Positions 16,485 to 25,923 are shown, counted from the stretch's first letter. The stretch is DNA of 59,870 nt from Candidatus Aminicenantota bacterium (GCA_016934745.1 JAFGSF010000019.1:1-59870); one strand, 5' to 3'. The notes: generated from the letters alone by a model not told the origin. Made by a program: numbers and translations.

Positions 16485-16518
16485 ACGGGCGCTGGACGCC
16501 TTCACTTAAGGAAAATTC

Positions 16519-17502
16519 ATGAAAAAAGTAATCGGTCTGGGCAATGCCCTGGTTGACATTCTGGTGCGTATCGACGACGACGAACTGCTGGGACGTCTCG
16601 ACCTCCCCAAGAGCTGCATGACCCTGGTCCGCGAAGACCAGGTCAATGCCATTCTGGACAAGGTGTCGGAGCTGGAAAAGCAGGAGGCTTGCGGCGGTTC
16701 GGCGGCCAACACCATCAGCGGATTGGCACGTCTGGGTATCCGGACAGGGTACATCGGCAAGATCGGCCACGATGACTACGGAGCTTTTTTTGAACGGGAA
16801 ATGAAGAAACACGGTGCGGCCACGCATATGTTTTTTGGCCGCGCCCAGACCGGGCGGGCCCTGGGTTTCATCACTCCCGATTCGGAACGCACCTTCGCCA
16901 CTTTTTTGGGTTCTGCGGTGGAACTGGAAGGTTCCGACCTGGATGCGGAATTGTTCCGTGGCTATGACATATTTCATATCGAGGGTTACATGGTGCAGAA
17001 CCAGCGGTTGTTCGAAACGGCCGTACGGCTGGCCAAGGAAGCCGGCCTGGACGTATCCCTCGACCTGGCCAGCCACAACGTGGTGCGCGAAAACCTGTCT
17101 TTTTTAAAGGAAATGGTGGGGCGCTACGTAGATATTGTATTCGCCAACGAGGACGAGTCCATGGCCTTCAGCGGCCGCCATTCCCCGGGGGAAGCCCTGG
17201 TCGCCATCTCGCCAAGCTGCCGCATCGCGGTGGTCAAGCTGGGCAAGAAAGGCTCATTGGTCCGCTGCGCCGGGGAGCAGCACCGGATCGGCTGCATACC
17301 GGCTCGGGCTGTGGACACCACCGGCGCCGGCGACCTGTACGCCGCGGGCTTCCTCTATGGCTTGATCCACGGCTACTCTCTGGCTGTTTGCGGCAATATC
17401 GGTTCGCTGCTTTCCGGCAAGGTGGTCGAGGTCGTTGGCGCCAAGCTGGATGAAAACAAATGGCGGGAAGTGGAGGCGGCCCTGCCCGCACTCATTTCCT
17501 GA
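16519..17502 (+). CDS. PfkB-family sugar/adenosine kinase
   Basis: 327 residues of the ribokinase fold. It begins IGLGNALVDILV, contains GGSAANTISGLARLG, and has the catalytic anion-hole motif DTTGAGDLYAAGFLYGL near residue 258. The overall arrangement resembles adenosine kinase-like PfkB proteins of bacteria. The exact substrate (adenosine, ribose or another sugar) cannot be decided by motif reading. AAGGAAA precedes the ATG, 34 nt after panD, so it may belong to the pan operon. Confidence 0.88.
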   Translation: MKKVIGLGNALVDILVRIDDDELLGRLDLPKSCMTLVREDQVNAILDKVSELEKQEACGGSAANTISGLARLGIRTGYIGKIGHDDYGAFFEREMKKHGAATHMFFGRAQTGRALGFITPDSERTFATFLGSAVELEGSDLDAELFRGYDIFHIEGYMVQNQRLFETAVRLAKEAGLDVSLDLASHNVVRENLSFLKEMVGRYVDIVFANEDESMAFSGRHSPGEALVAISPSCRIAVVKLGKKGSLVRCAGEQHRIGCIPARAVDTTGAGDLYAAGFLYGLIHGYSLAVCGNIGSLLSGKVVEVVGAKLDENKWREVEAALPALIS

Positions 17503-17525
17503 AAATCAAGGCGAGGGAGGAATTA

Positions 17526-17984
17526 ATGAACAGCAGGAGCGACGAAGCCGTGGCCATGATGGTGGCGGGATTCAATTGCGCGCAATCGGTTTTTGGCGTA
17601 TTTTGCGCCGACCTGGGTCTTGACCAAAAAACAGCCCTGAAACTGGCTACCGGCTTCGGTGCCGGTCTGGCCAATAAACAAGAAATCTGCGGAGCGGTGT
17701 CCGGCGGCATTATGGCTATCGGCTTAAAACACGGCCGAACCCAAACAAGCGACCTCGAGGCCAAGGAGCGGACATATCTGCTGGCGAACGAACTTATGGC
17801 CAGATTCAAGGTTAAATTCGGCTCCTGCCTGTGTCGAGAACTGCTCCCGGGCATCAACCTGGTTACTGCGGCCGGACATACCCGCTACAAAGAAAAGAAC
17901 CTAGCGGAAACAGTGTGCCGTCCCTGCGTGGCCGAGACCGTGCGCATTCTGGAAGATATTTTGTTAGGGCCGGGGCACTGTTAA
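17526..17984 (+). CDS. C_GCxxG_C_C family redox protein
   Basis: 152 residues with the family's cysteine pattern: FNCAQSVFGVFC, then EICGAVSGGIMAIGL, GSCLCREL and CRPCVAETV. The conserved Cys residues and glycine-rich turn are known from a family of small putative redox-active or metal-binding proteins of uncertain role. ATG 17526 is chosen because GGGAGG precedes it; a longer in-frame start at 17460 lies inside the kinase gene. It probably ends the operon started at 13804. Confidence 0.85.
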   Translation: MNSRSDEAVAMMVAGFNCAQSVFGVFCADLGLDQKTALKLATGFGAGLANKQEICGAVSGGIMAIGLKHGRTQTSDLEAKERTYLLANELMARFKVKFGSCLCRELLPGINLVTAAGHTRYKEKNLAETVCRPCVAETVRILEDILLGPGHC

Positions 17985-18063
17985 GAAATTTTAAAAAAAT
18001 CGACGATGCGAAACCTCGGCGGTCCCGTTTGTGTTAAAATATATAAATGTTTAGGAGGGTTAA

Positions 18064-20022
18064 ATGTCAAAAAAATTCCGTGTTTCTGTCATGGCCGGAT
18101 TGGCGGTATTCGTGATCGCCGCTCTGGCATCGGTCCTGGCTGCCCAGGAAATACCGCTCATCCCGCGCCAGATTCTTTTCGGCAACCCGGTCAAGGCATC
18201 ACCGCGAATCTCGCCCTGCGGCACGCGCCTGGCCTACCTGGCCCCATCGGACAAGGGTGTGCTCAATGTCTGGGTGCGCACCATCGGCAAGGAAGATGAT
18301 GCCCAGGTGACCAACGATACCCATCGCGGCATTCGCATTCACTTTTGGGCCGAGGACGGCAAGCACCTTTTCTACCTGCAGGACCTCAACGGGGACGAGA
18401 ACTGGCATGTCTACTCGGTTGACCTGGAAAGCAAAGTGGTGCGCGATTTGACCCCGTTTCAGGGGGTGCGCGCCAGCAACATCATGACCGACAAGAAATT
18501 TCCCAACCAGATGCTGGTCGGTTTGAATCTGCGCGACCGCCGCGTCTTTGACATGTACCGCGTGGACCTTGGCAACGGGGCGATCACCCTCGATACCGAG
18601 AATCCCGGCGACGTCCTGGGCTGGGTCACTGATTCAGACTTTCAAATCCGTGCTTGCCAGGCGCAGAATCCCATGAACGCATCGACCATCGTGCGCGTGC
18701 GCGATAATTATGATGCGCCCTGGCGTGATCTCCTGACCTTGCCCTTCGGCGAGAACGGCGGCATTGACGATTTTTGCGCCGACGGCAAGTCACTCTACTT
18801 GGAAACGTCGGTCGGCGCCGATACAGCCCGCCTGGTGCGCATCGACGCGGCCAGCGGCAAGGAACTGGAGACCATCGCCAAGGACCCCCGGGCCGATGTC
18901 GGCGGGGTAATCATCCATCCGGACACGCGCCAGGTGCAGGCGGTGGGCTTCAACTACGTGAAAAACGAATGGCGCATCCTTGATCCCGCCATCCAGGCTG
19001 ATTTTGATGTCCTGGCCAAGATCGGCCGCGGCGAATTTTACCTTTCGGGGCGCGACCGCGCTGACAAGAATTGGCTCATTACTTACCAGGTCGATGACGG
19101 CCCCGTGGCCTGGTACGTCTACAACCGTGACGGCAAGAAACTTCAGCTATTGTTCGTCAATCAGCCTGATCTGGCCAAGTATCGGATGGCCCGCATGGAG
19201 CCCAAGATTATCAAGGCCCGTGACGGTTTCAAGCTGGTCAGCTACCTGACCCTGCCGGTGGGCGCCAAGGGTAAAAAATTACCGCTGGTGCTCAATGTCC
19301 ATGGCGGGCCGTGGGCCCGCGATGGTTGGGGCTATAACCCCGAGGCGCAGTGGTTCGCCAACCGCGGCTACGCCTGCCTGCAGGTCAATTTCCGCGGCTC
19401 GGCCGGTTTCGGCAAGAAGTTTCTCCATGCCGGTGACAAGCAGTGGGGGGTCGGCTCCATGCAGCACGACTTGACCGACGCGGTTAAGTGGGCCATCCGG
19501 CAGGGCATCGCCGATCCCAAGAAGATCTGCATCTACGGTGGTTCCTATGGCGGCTATGCCACCCTGGCCGGGCTTGTCTTCACACCCGAGCTTTATGCCT
19601 GCGGCGTGGACATCGTTGGCCCGTCCAACATCCAGACTCTGCTCAAGTCGATTCCTCCGTACTGGGCGCCCATCAAGAAACGGTTTATCATGCAGGTAGG
19701 CGACGCCGAGAATGACGAGGCGTTCAACAAGAAAATCTCGCCGCTGTTCTATGCCGCCAACATTCGCGTACCGCTGATCGTGGCCCAGGGCGCCAACGAC
19801 CCGCGCGTCAATATCCGCGAGGCCGACCAGATCGTGGCCGCCATGCGCGCCAAGAAGCTGCCGGTGACCTACGTGGTCTACACCGATGAGGGGCACGGCT
19901 TCGCCCGGCCCAATAACCGCCTCGACTTCTACGGCCGCGTCGACGAGTTCCTGGCCAAACATCTGGGCGGCCGCGCTGAACCATGGCAACAGGTCGAGGG
20001 AAGCTCGGCCGAGGTGCGCTGA
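18064..20022 (+). CDS. Secreted S9-family prolyl oligopeptidase-like peptidase
   Basis: 652 residues with a signal peptide (residues 1-28, ending ASVLAAQ). Residues ~40-380 form the beta-propeller that gates the active site; the alpha/beta-hydrolase domain follows. The catalytic Ser is in YGGSYGGYATLAG, Asp in GANDPRVN and His in DEGHGFA. Such enzymes act on short peptides as dipeptidyl or acylaminoacyl peptidases, here probably in the periplasm. AGGAGGG precedes the ATG. The gene converges with an S46 peptidase, and both may serve peptide use as nutrients. Confidence 0.92.
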   Translation: MSKKFRVSVMAGLAVFVIAALASVLAAQEIPLIPRQILFGNPVKASPRISPCGTRLAYLAPSDKGVLNVWVRTIGKEDDAQVTNDTHRGIRIHFWAEDGKHLFYLQDLNGDENWHVYSVDLESKVVRDLTPFQGVRASNIMTDKKFPNQMLVGLNLRDRRVFDMYRVDLGNGAITLDTENPGDVLGWVTDSDFQIRACQAQNPMNASTIVRVRDNYDAPWRDLLTLPFGENGGIDDFCADGKSLYLETSVGADTARLVRIDAASGKELETIAKDPRADVGGVIIHPDTRQVQAVGFNYVKNEWRILDPAIQADFDVLAKIGRGEFYLSGRDRADKNWLITYQVDDGPVAWYVYNRDGKKLQLLFVNQPDLAKYRMARMEPKIIKARDGFKLVSYLTLPVGAKGKKLPLVLNVHGGPWARDGWGYNPEAQWFANRGYACLQVNFRGSAGFGKKFLHAGDKQWGVGSMQHDLTDAVKWAIRQGIADPKKICIYGGSYGGYATLAGLVFTPELYACGVDIVGPSNIQTLLKSIPPYWAPIKKRFIMQVGDAENDEAFNKKISPLFYAANIRVPLIVAQGANDPRVNIREADQIVAAMRAKKLPVTYVVYTDEGHGFARPNNRLDFYGRVDEFLAKHLGGRAEPWQQVEGSSAEVR

Positions 20023-20044
20023 CCATCAGAAATTCGTAATACTG

Positions 20045-20082
20045 AAAAAAAAAGGCGGGGGCGTGTGCCCCCGCCTTTTTTA
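20045..20082. terminator. Bidirectional rho-independent terminator
   Basis: GGCGGGGGC (20054-20062) and GCCCCCGCC (20067-20075) form a nine-bp GC stem with a four-base loop. A T-run follows (76-81) and an A-run precedes it (45-53). It can end transcription from both the S9 gene and the converging S46 gene. Confidence 0.92.
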
Positions 20083-20098
20083 TTGGTATAAAAATCAG

Positions 20099-22189
20099 TT
20101 ATTTGCCGAGGATCTCCTGGACCAATTTCTCGGCCCCATAGATATTCTTCATGGCTTCGATGATGGCCGCGCTGTGCACCGAAACGGTACGGTTGGCGGT
20201 ATCGTCGTAGAAAAACCGTCCGACGAAACTCTCGATGTTGCCGTCAAAAACCAGTCCGACCACTTCGCCGGCCTTGTTGATCACTGGCGAACCTGAATTG
20301 CCGCCGATGATATCGCCGCTGCAGACAAAATTCAGCGGCGTGGACAGGTCCAGCTTGTCGCGGGCCGCGGCCACGCGCCTGGGCAGGTTAAATGGGGGCT
20401 TGTTGTCGAAGCTGGCAGCCCGGTCAAAGAGTCCGTAGAACGTGGTCTTGTAGGGTGCGATGGTGCCGTTCATGGGGTAACCCATTACGGTGCCGTAGGA
20501 AAGGCGCAGGGTAAAGGTGGCATCGGGATAGGCATTTTTGCCGTAAATGGCAAAGCGGGCCTGGCCGATCTTCTCACCGGCCGGCCTGACGATGCTTTCG
20601 ATGTTGTCTTCCTGCCATTTAATCATTTCGCGCATGATGGGATCCAGCTTGCGGGCCAGAACGATGAATGAATCGTTGCATTTGGCCACGGCCGCTTCGC
20701 CGCCGTCGACCAGCTTCCGGCGCAGGGCGGGATCGGTCAGCTGGGTGCCTGCCAGCAAGGCCTTGGCTGCTTCTTCCGGGGTTTTGCCGTCTAGAAGTAT
20801 TTTGACAAACGGGTCGTCGGCTCCAAGTTCTTCGATTTCTTGTTTCATGCCGTCGATCAACAGGGCTTCCTCCAGTCCGAGGTAGATGGGCGCCGGAGAA
20901 AAGAGGCGGAAACGCAGCGATTCGAGCTGTGAATCATGATAGCCTTGCAAGCGCTGGCCGTCGGGTTTCCTGATCTCGGCCACATAGCGCACGATCTGCT
21001 GGGCGATTCGACCCAGGCGCAGGCCCGGGACACGGCGGAAGGTAAATTCGCTTTGGCGCGGTTTCAATTTTTCAATAGCCTGGGCAATCTGGTCCCAGGC
21101 GTCCGCATATGCGTCCTTCCATTTGGGATTGGATTCGATCATTTTACGGAATTCGGCTTCGCTGGCGGCTTTCTTTTCCATGAAGCCCGGAGCTTTCATG
21201 CCATCCAGTTCGCCGCTGCTGACCTTGAGGCCATTTTCAATGCCGAAGATTATGCCCGCAGCCTGGCGTGCCTGTTCCATGCCCTGCATTGCGTATTTTT
21301 TGGCCACGGCCAGCATGCGTTTCATTAATTTGAGGCGGACCGGATAGGTGAATTCGCGTTGAAATTGGAGCTGGGTCAGGGTCAGCAGGCGGTTGGTCGA
21401 GCCGGGATTTCCGGAAATAAAGACCAGTTCGCCGTCAGCCGCGCCATTGGCGCTCCATTTCAGGTAGTGCTTGACATGGGCAGGTTTGCCTTTTTCATAA
21501 GCGCGGAACAAGGCCATGTCGAGGTCATGGCGGGGATAGGTGAAATTATCGGAATCACCCCCGAAAAATGCGGCTTGTTGCTCGGGAGCGAAGACCAGCT
21601 TGACGTCGGTGTATTTTTTATAGCGATACAGCCAGTATTCGCCTCCCTGGTAGAGCGCAACCACGTCGGAGCGCAGGCCGGTCTTTTTCAAGCTCTTGCG
21701 TTCGATAGCGGCGATGACTGCTTTCTTTGCCTTGTTGGCCTTGATCGCATCCATGCCCGGTTTGACCGCGGCATTGATGCGCGCGGTGACGTTTTCCATG
21801 GAGATCAATACGTTGAGTTCCAGGTCTGGACAGGGAAGCTCTTCGGCCGCGGTGGCCGCGTAAAAACCGTTTGCCACGTAGTTCTTCTCAGCCGTCGAGA
21901 CTTTCTGCAGTTGGCCCAGAGCCACATGATGGTTGGTCAATACCAGGCCGTTGGGACTGACGAACGAGCCGGAGCCGCCGTCATTGGAGCGAACCGAAGC
22001 CAGGCGGATATGGTCAAGCCAGGCTTGGGTCGGTTCAAAACCGTATTTTTCCTTCCACTGCTTGACTGGTGGGTTGTCCAGCGTCCACATGCCTTCGTCG
22101 GCAGTGAGTGGTGAAGCCAGCACCAGCATAAAGGTCGCTGCTGCCAGAAAAAGAATTCCAGGCAGCACTTTTTTTTGATTTTTTTTCAC
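20099..22189 (-). CDS. S46-family dipeptidyl-peptidase (DPP7-like)
   Basis: 696 residues with a signal peptide. This chymotrypsin-fold serine exopeptidase family releases dipeptides from peptide N-termini in the periplasm. His is in LVLTNHHVALG, Asp in DNFTYPRHDLDMALF and Ser in GGNSGSPVINKAG. After the Ser the chain reads GLVFDGNIES; a Gly at this position is associated with DPP7 (hydrophobic P1), while Arg marks DPP11 (acidic P1). The DPP7 assignment is inferred from that residue. AAGGAGG lies upstream of the ATG. Length is typical (about 700-720). Confidence 0.92.
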   Translation of the reverse strand: MKKNQKKVLPGILFLAAATFMLVLASPLTADEGMWTLDNPPVKQWKEKYGFEPTQAWLDHIRLASVRSNDGGSGSFVSPNGLVLTNHHVALGQLQKVSTAEKNYVANGFYAATAAEELPCPDLELNVLISMENVTARINAAVKPGMDAIKANKAKKAVIAAIERKSLKKTGLRSDVVALYQGGEYWLYRYKKYTDVKLVFAPEQQAAFFGGDSDNFTYPRHDLDMALFRAYEKGKPAHVKHYLKWSANGAADGELVFISGNPGSTNRLLTLTQLQFQREFTYPVRLKLMKRMLAVAKKYAMQGMEQARQAAGIIFGIENGLKVSSGELDGMKAPGFMEKKAASEAEFRKMIESNPKWKDAYADAWDQIAQAIEKLKPRQSEFTFRRVPGLRLGRIAQQIVRYVAEIRKPDGQRLQGYHDSQLESLRFRLFSPAPIYLGLEEALLIDGMKQEIEELGADDPFVKILLDGKTPEEAAKALLAGTQLTDPALRRKLVDGGEAAVAKCNDSFIVLARKLDPIMREMIKWQEDNIESIVRPAGEKIGQARFAIYGKNAYPDATFTLRLSYGTVMGYPMNGTIAPYKTTFYGLFDRAASFDNKPPFNLPRRVAAARDKLDLSTPLNFVCSGDIIGGNSGSPVINKAGEVVGLVFDGNIESFVGRFFYDDTANRTVSVHSAAIIEAMKNIYGAEKLVQEILGK

Positions 22190-22334
22190 TATAAACCTCC
22201 TTGTGAATATTATATTATACTTATAAAAATGCCAAAAAGTTCAAGAAATGTAGTTTTGATTTTTCTTATCTTTCAAGTCGCTTTTCGCGATCGCCCAGCA
22301 CCCAGGACCCATTGCCCATGATCCGGCGTTATCA

Positions 22335-22364
22335 TTGACAGCCCCCGCTTTTTAATGGTATAGT
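22335..22364 (+). promoter_or_regulatory. tRNA-Ala promoter
   Basis: TTGACA at 22335-22340 and TATAGT at 22359-22364 have an 18-bp spacer and lie about 20 bases before the mature tRNA 5' end. Confidence 0.65.
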
Positions 22365-22384
22365 GCTGGCCTTGCATTACTCCC

Positions 22385-22455
22385 GGGGCCATGGTTTAAT
22401 GGTAGAACGCGACCTTCGCAAGGTTGAGATGGCGGTTCGATTCCGCCTGGCTCCA
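22385..22455 (+). tRNA. tRNA-Ala (anticodon CGC)
   Basis: A complete cloverleaf of 71 bases can be folded. The acceptor stem GGGGCCA pairs with TGGCTCC and contains the G3-U70 wobble that identifies alanine tRNAs. The anticodon stem CGACC/GGTTG carries the loop TTCGCAA, so the anticodon is CGC, decoding GCG. The T arm has GGTTCGATTCC. The 3' CCA is not encoded. The TTTTA after the discriminator base may help end transcription. Confidence 0.93.
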
Positions 22456-22467
22456 TTTTAAGAACTC

Positions 22468-22494
22468 AGTGTTAGTGTTAGTGTTAGTGTTAGT
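22468..22494. repeat. Hexanucleotide tandem repeat (AGTGTT)4
   Basis: Four perfect AGTGTT units followed by AGT, 13 bases after the tRNA-Ala gene. Such short-unit repeats can vary by slippage. It is not inside a gene. Confidence 0.9.
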
Positions 22495-22561
22495 AAGAAG
22501 ACACATAAATGGTTTTCATCGGGTATTCCTTTTTTCATACAATCATTCAGTAAAACGTGAT

Positions 22562-23188
22562 CTAATTTGCCGCTGCCAGGGCGGGAATGACGATCGGGCT
22601 GAGAATGTCATAGCCGGACTGATTGGGGTGCAGGCCATCGCCGTCGTGGCATGAGGCGGGCAATTGTCCCTCGCTATCGGCGATCCTTTCATAGTAATCC
22701 ATTAGAATGATGCCTTGGCTGGAACAAAAGCTCCGAATCCAGTCGTTAAAAGCGCGCAGATCATCCAGTTGGGCCTGGGTGCAGTCCCCATAGCCCACAT
22801 CGACCGGCAGGGTGGTGCCCAGGACCGGGACGGCACCGATACTGCGGATGCGGGTGACCAAGGCGGCCAGGCTGCTTTCATATTCGCCCAGGGGCGTCCC
22901 GCCGTCGCTGTAGAAGTAGGCGCCGCATTCCTTGACCACAACCATATCGGGGTGAAGAGCCTGCACTTGGTCCCATACTTGGTTTTTGTCCCAATCGTAG
23001 TGGATCACCTTGCGAAAATCGTAGCCGGAGAAGTAATGGTCGAAGTCCCAATTCTCGGTGATTGAGGCGCCGACAAAGACCACGGTCAGGTCGGTCAACT
23101 GGCCGCTGGCGCCCGCGGACTTCTTGCACTGGTTCCCTGTGCCCAGCAGCAGCAAACAAAGCAAAAATATTCTGCCCTTGGCTTTCAT
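22562..23188 (-). CDS. SGNH/GDSL-type esterase lipoprotein
   Basis: 208 residues with an N-terminal signal peptide; the LLGTGNQC segment may be a weak lipobox. The block I Ser lies in FVGASITENW, a Gly-Ala-Ser variant of GDS, and the catalytic Asp-His pair in DGDGLHPNQSGY. Segments VKECGAYFY and VLGTTLPVDV fill the oxyanion positions. SGNH enzymes hydrolyse esters or remove acetyl groups from carbohydrates; the substrate is unknown. ATG 23188 is chosen because GGAGGTG stands just upstream; the in-frame GTG at 23200 overlaps that ribosome site. Confidence 0.85.
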   Translation of the reverse strand: MKAKGRIFLLCLLLLGTGNQCKKSAGASGQLTDLTVVFVGASITENWDFDHYFSGYDFRKVIHYDWDKNQVWDQVQALHPDMVVVKECGAYFYSDGGTPLGEYESSLAALVTRIRSIGAVPVLGTTLPVDVGYGDCTQAQLDDLRAFNDWIRSFCSSQGIILMDYYERIADSEGQLPASCHDGDGLHPNQSGYDILSPIVIPALAAAN

Positions 23189-23298
23189 GCGCACCTCCAC
23201 AGTGCTTCTTCATGAAGCCCTGTTCTCTCCGGTGAAATTATGGGGGACATTTTATGCATGATCACTATTCGCCACCATGGATTGAAATCATTGTCAGC

Positions 23299-24063
23299 TC
23301 AACCCGCATCGGTGGGATTTTGGTCGGGTTTCTCCCCGGGGTTGACCGCCCAGGCGATGGCGATGCTCAGCAGATAGAGCAGGAGCATGGGTACGGCAAA
23401 CATGGTTTGGGTGACCATGTCCGGGGTCGGCGTAATGACTGCGGCCAGGATGAAGATGGCCACGATGGCATATTTAAAATAGCGGAGCAGGAAACGGGCG
23501 CTGACGATGCGCAGCTTGGCCAGCAGGAAAACCAGTACCGGCAATTCAAAAATAATGGCAATGCCGAACAATACCCGGAATGCCAAGGCGAAATAGTCAT
23601 TGATGGTGATGATGGCGGTAAAATCCTTGCCGATATTAAGGAAAAACCGGCAGGCCATGGGGAAGACCACGAAATAACCGAAAGCTCCTCCCAGCAGGAA
23701 AAAAAAAGTGGTGGCCAGGACGAAAGGCAGCACCCATTTTTTTTCCTTGGCGAACAGGGCCGGCGAAATGAAAAGCCACAATTGGTGAAAAATGAACGGC
23801 GAGGACGCAAAAATCGAGAAAATGAAGGCTACCTTGATATACATCATGAAAGGTTCGGCCAAGGCCGTGAAGGCCAGTTTTTTTTCACCCGTCGGCAGTA
23901 CCGGCAGGAACTTCAGTACCGGCAGCGAAAGCCAGTAATACAGCTTGTCGACGAAGCGCCAGGAAGCAAGGAAAAAAACCAGAATGAACGCAAAAGAAAA
24001 TATGATGCGTTTGCGCAGTTCGCCAAGGTGTTCAAAAAACGACATCTCATTTGCTTTTTTCAT
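23299..24063 (-). CDS. tatC: Sec-independent protein translocase TatC
   Basis: About 254 residues with six transmembrane helices. The N-terminus has the twin-arginine receptor motif SFFEHLGELRKRIIFS, followed by FIFHQLWLFISPALFAKEK and FVVFPMACRFFLNIG. TatC binds twin-arginine signal peptides and recruits TatA for export of folded proteins. The gene overlaps the end of tatA. Starts at 24066, 24063 and 24045 are possible; AAGGGA upstream favours 24063/24066. The very C-terminal tail (NPGEKPDQNPTDAG) is hydrophilic. Confidence 0.93.
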   Translation of the reverse strand: MKKANEMSFFEHLGELRKRIIFSFAFILVFFLASWRFVDKLYYWLSLPVLKFLPVLPTGEKKLAFTALAEPFMMYIKVAFIFSIFASSPFIFHQLWLFISPALFAKEKKWVLPFVLATTFFFLLGGAFGYFVVFPMACRFFLNIGKDFTAIITINDYFALAFRVLFGIAIIFELPVLVFLLAKLRIVSARFLLRYFKYAIVAIFILAAVITPTPDMVTQTMFAVPMLLLYLLSIAIAWAVNPGEKPDQNPTDAG

Positions 24064-24394
24064 CATCTTTTCCCTTTTTACTGCTGCCGGCAGTGACATC
24101 CATATTCAGGGCATCCTGAATATCCTTGCCCATGGCCTTGATGGGTTTGTCAATATCACTGTAAACATTCAATGCGTCCTTGATGTCTTTTTCGATGTCC
24201 TTCAACGGCGAGGCCATGTTTTCTTTGTAAATCTCATCCTCGATTACGGATTTAGCCTCATCAATGGTCGAACGGAATTCACGAATGGCTTTCCCCAGCA
24301 GCTTGGCGAATTCGGGCAGTTTTTTTGGGCCGAAAACAAGCAGTACGACTATGAAAATCATGATCAATTCCGGAAAACCGATGGATCCGAACAT
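24047..24394 (-). CDS. tatA: Twin-arginine translocase subunit TatA/TatB
   Basis: 115 residues: one N-terminal transmembrane helix (FPELIMIFIVVLLVFGP), the hinge FGPKKLPEFAK, an amphipathic helix (LGKAIREFRSTIDEA), and a charged tail ending in KKGKDDEKSK. TatA oligomers form the export pore. Only one TatA/B-type gene is visible, so it may serve both roles as in minimal TatAC systems. AAGGG precedes the ATG. It lies 24 nt after the unknown gene at 24419-25810 and overlaps tatC. Confidence 0.9.
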   Translation of the reverse strand: MFGSIGFPELIMIFIVVLLVFGPKKLPEFAKLLGKAIREFRSTIDEAKSVIEDEIYKENMASPLKDIEKDIKDALNVYSDIDKPIKAMGKDIQDALNMDVTAGSSKKGKDDEKSK

Positions 24395-24418
24395 TTTTAT
24401 CCCTTCATGTTGAGTGGT

Positions 24419-25810
24419 TTACTTTTTATCGCTGACAATTTCCTTCAACACCCTGGTCAGGAAAGCATGGAAAGCGCGCAGAGTCGGCTCAAATTCGATT
24501 GAAAAATTGGTTCGACTCAGGTTGTCATAGAAACTCAGGAACTCGTTCCAGTCTTTATAAAGCAGGTAATTCAAGTCGGTTTCCATGAATTGATTGATAT
24601 CGAAAAAAATTTCTGACGGAGCGATACTGCCTTTGTTGCTGAAATAATCATTGATCTTGGTATGCAGCTTGACCAGTTTTTTCTTGACCTCGATGGATTT
24701 CTGTTTGCGCGAAACATAGTTTTCAAAAATATTGCTGCCGGTGATTTCAGGCTTGAAAAGCCGGGCCACGCTTTCGATCATTTCCTGCATGGCCATTTCA
24801 GAAATAACGATGATATTTTGGATCATTTTTCTTTTTTTCATCTTGTTGGTTTCGGAGTCAAAATAAAGGGGCAGTTCACCCTCACATATTTTCTTGAATT
24901 CCAGCTTGAGGTTCTTGAAGATGGCGCCGACTGCGCCCAGTTCATTTTTCAGGTTGGGATCGGTCTGCAGGCTTTCCCAGAGTGAGGTTTCGTTGAAATC
25001 GATGATGGCTTCCATGTTTTTTTTCAGTGAGAGGATCAAGGGAATGGTCATATCCAGGTACTTGTTCTTGTTCAGATTCAACTCAATAAAATTACTGATT
25101 TTTAAGATGCGGAAAGCGAGGATAAAAAAGATGCCCAGGTTTTTTCGAGTGGTTTTTTCTTTGCAAGCGGCAATGATTCCCGAGATGTCAGGCTGGAAAA
25201 TTTTATCCATTCTTGGAATAAACTGCTTTTTCAGCAGTGAAATCAATATCGGGTTGTTCAGCAATTCGCGGTGGTAAAGTTTTTTTATTGCCAGGTATCC
25301 CCTTTGCGGGACAATATCGATGCGCAGGATTTCACCGAGCAGGGTTCTAAAACTTTGCAGGAAAATACGAAAACTGTAGAACCAGGATTCGGGAGAATAC
25401 AATTCCTTCAGATTGGGGAACTGCTTATCCATATTCCCTTCCAGGATTTTATCCACGATGAATTCTTCAAAATTGAGAAAGTATTTATCTTTTTTAAAAT
25501 CCAGCTCCTTGAGCAGCGATGTGATTCTGCCCGCCACCTGATTGAGACTGAAGACGTAAAATTCGTAATTTCTCTCCGTCGGAGTCTGGAATTTGAAAAT
25601 CAGGTTTTCCAAATATGGCGAGGAATTGAATTCCTCAATGCTTTCCAGCCATAATTTGAGTTCAAACAAATCTAGCATCATTTTTTCCTGGTCAATTTTA
25701 TCGATCCAGCCGGAAAAAATGTTTTCCCATTCTTTTTCTGCAGGCAGGGATATGGTTTCGTTTTTTTTTGAAAAAAAATCGCCGATGTTCTCCAGTTCCT
25801 TCTTTTCCAT
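24419..25810 (-). CDS. Unknown cytoplasmic helical protein upstream of tatAC
   Basis: 463 residues with no signal peptide or membrane helix and no motif I recognise. It is predicted mostly helical, with Leu/Ile/Lys/Glu-rich stretches (MMLDLFELKLWLESIEEF, LNKNKYLDMTIPLILSLKK) that could form helical repeats. ATG 25810 is chosen because TTGCAA-17-TACAAT ends six bases before it; a longer frame to 25876 would start upstream of that promoter. It heads a probable operon with tatA and tatC, so a link to export is possible but unproven. Confidence 0.7.
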   Translation of the reverse strand: MEKKELENIGDFFSKKNETISLPAEKEWENIFSGWIDKIDQEKMMLDLFELKLWLESIEEFNSSPYLENLIFKFQTPTERNYEFYVFSLNQVAGRITSLLKELDFKKDKYFLNFEEFIVDKILEGNMDKQFPNLKELYSPESWFYSFRIFLQSFRTLLGEILRIDIVPQRGYLAIKKLYHRELLNNPILISLLKKQFIPRMDKIFQPDISGIIAACKEKTTRKNLGIFFILAFRILKISNFIELNLNKNKYLDMTIPLILSLKKNMEAIIDFNETSLWESLQTDPNLKNELGAVGAIFKNLKLEFKKICEGELPLYFDSETNKMKKRKMIQNIIVISEMAMQEMIESVARLFKPEITGSNIFENYVSRKQKSIEVKKKLVKLHTKINDYFSNKGSIAPSEIFFDINQFMETDLNYLLYKDWNEFLSFYDNLSRTNFSIEFEPTLRAFHAFLTRVLKEIVSDKK

Positions 25811-25816
25811 GATGCC

Positions 25817-25845
25817 ATTGTAGCGAAAATCAATCTTTATTGCAA
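25817..25845 (-). promoter_or_regulatory. Promoter of the unknown-tatA-tatC operon; leaderless
   Basis: On the minus strand TTGCAA (25840-25845) and TACAAT (25817-25822) are 17 bp apart, with six bases between the -10 element and ATG 25810. No ribosome site is present. Confidence 0.6.
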
Positions 25846-25923
25846 GAAACATCTTCTGACGCCCCACCCAAGTCAATGGCTCTGGATATTCAATGAGTTT
25901 GTAAAATATTGAATCCCTTGTTC

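Noticed and set aside
22424..22654. Open frame running across the tRNA-Ala 3' half
   Set aside because: It is created by the tRNA and the AGTGTT repeat (translated as LVLVLVLV), which is not a protein-coding signature.
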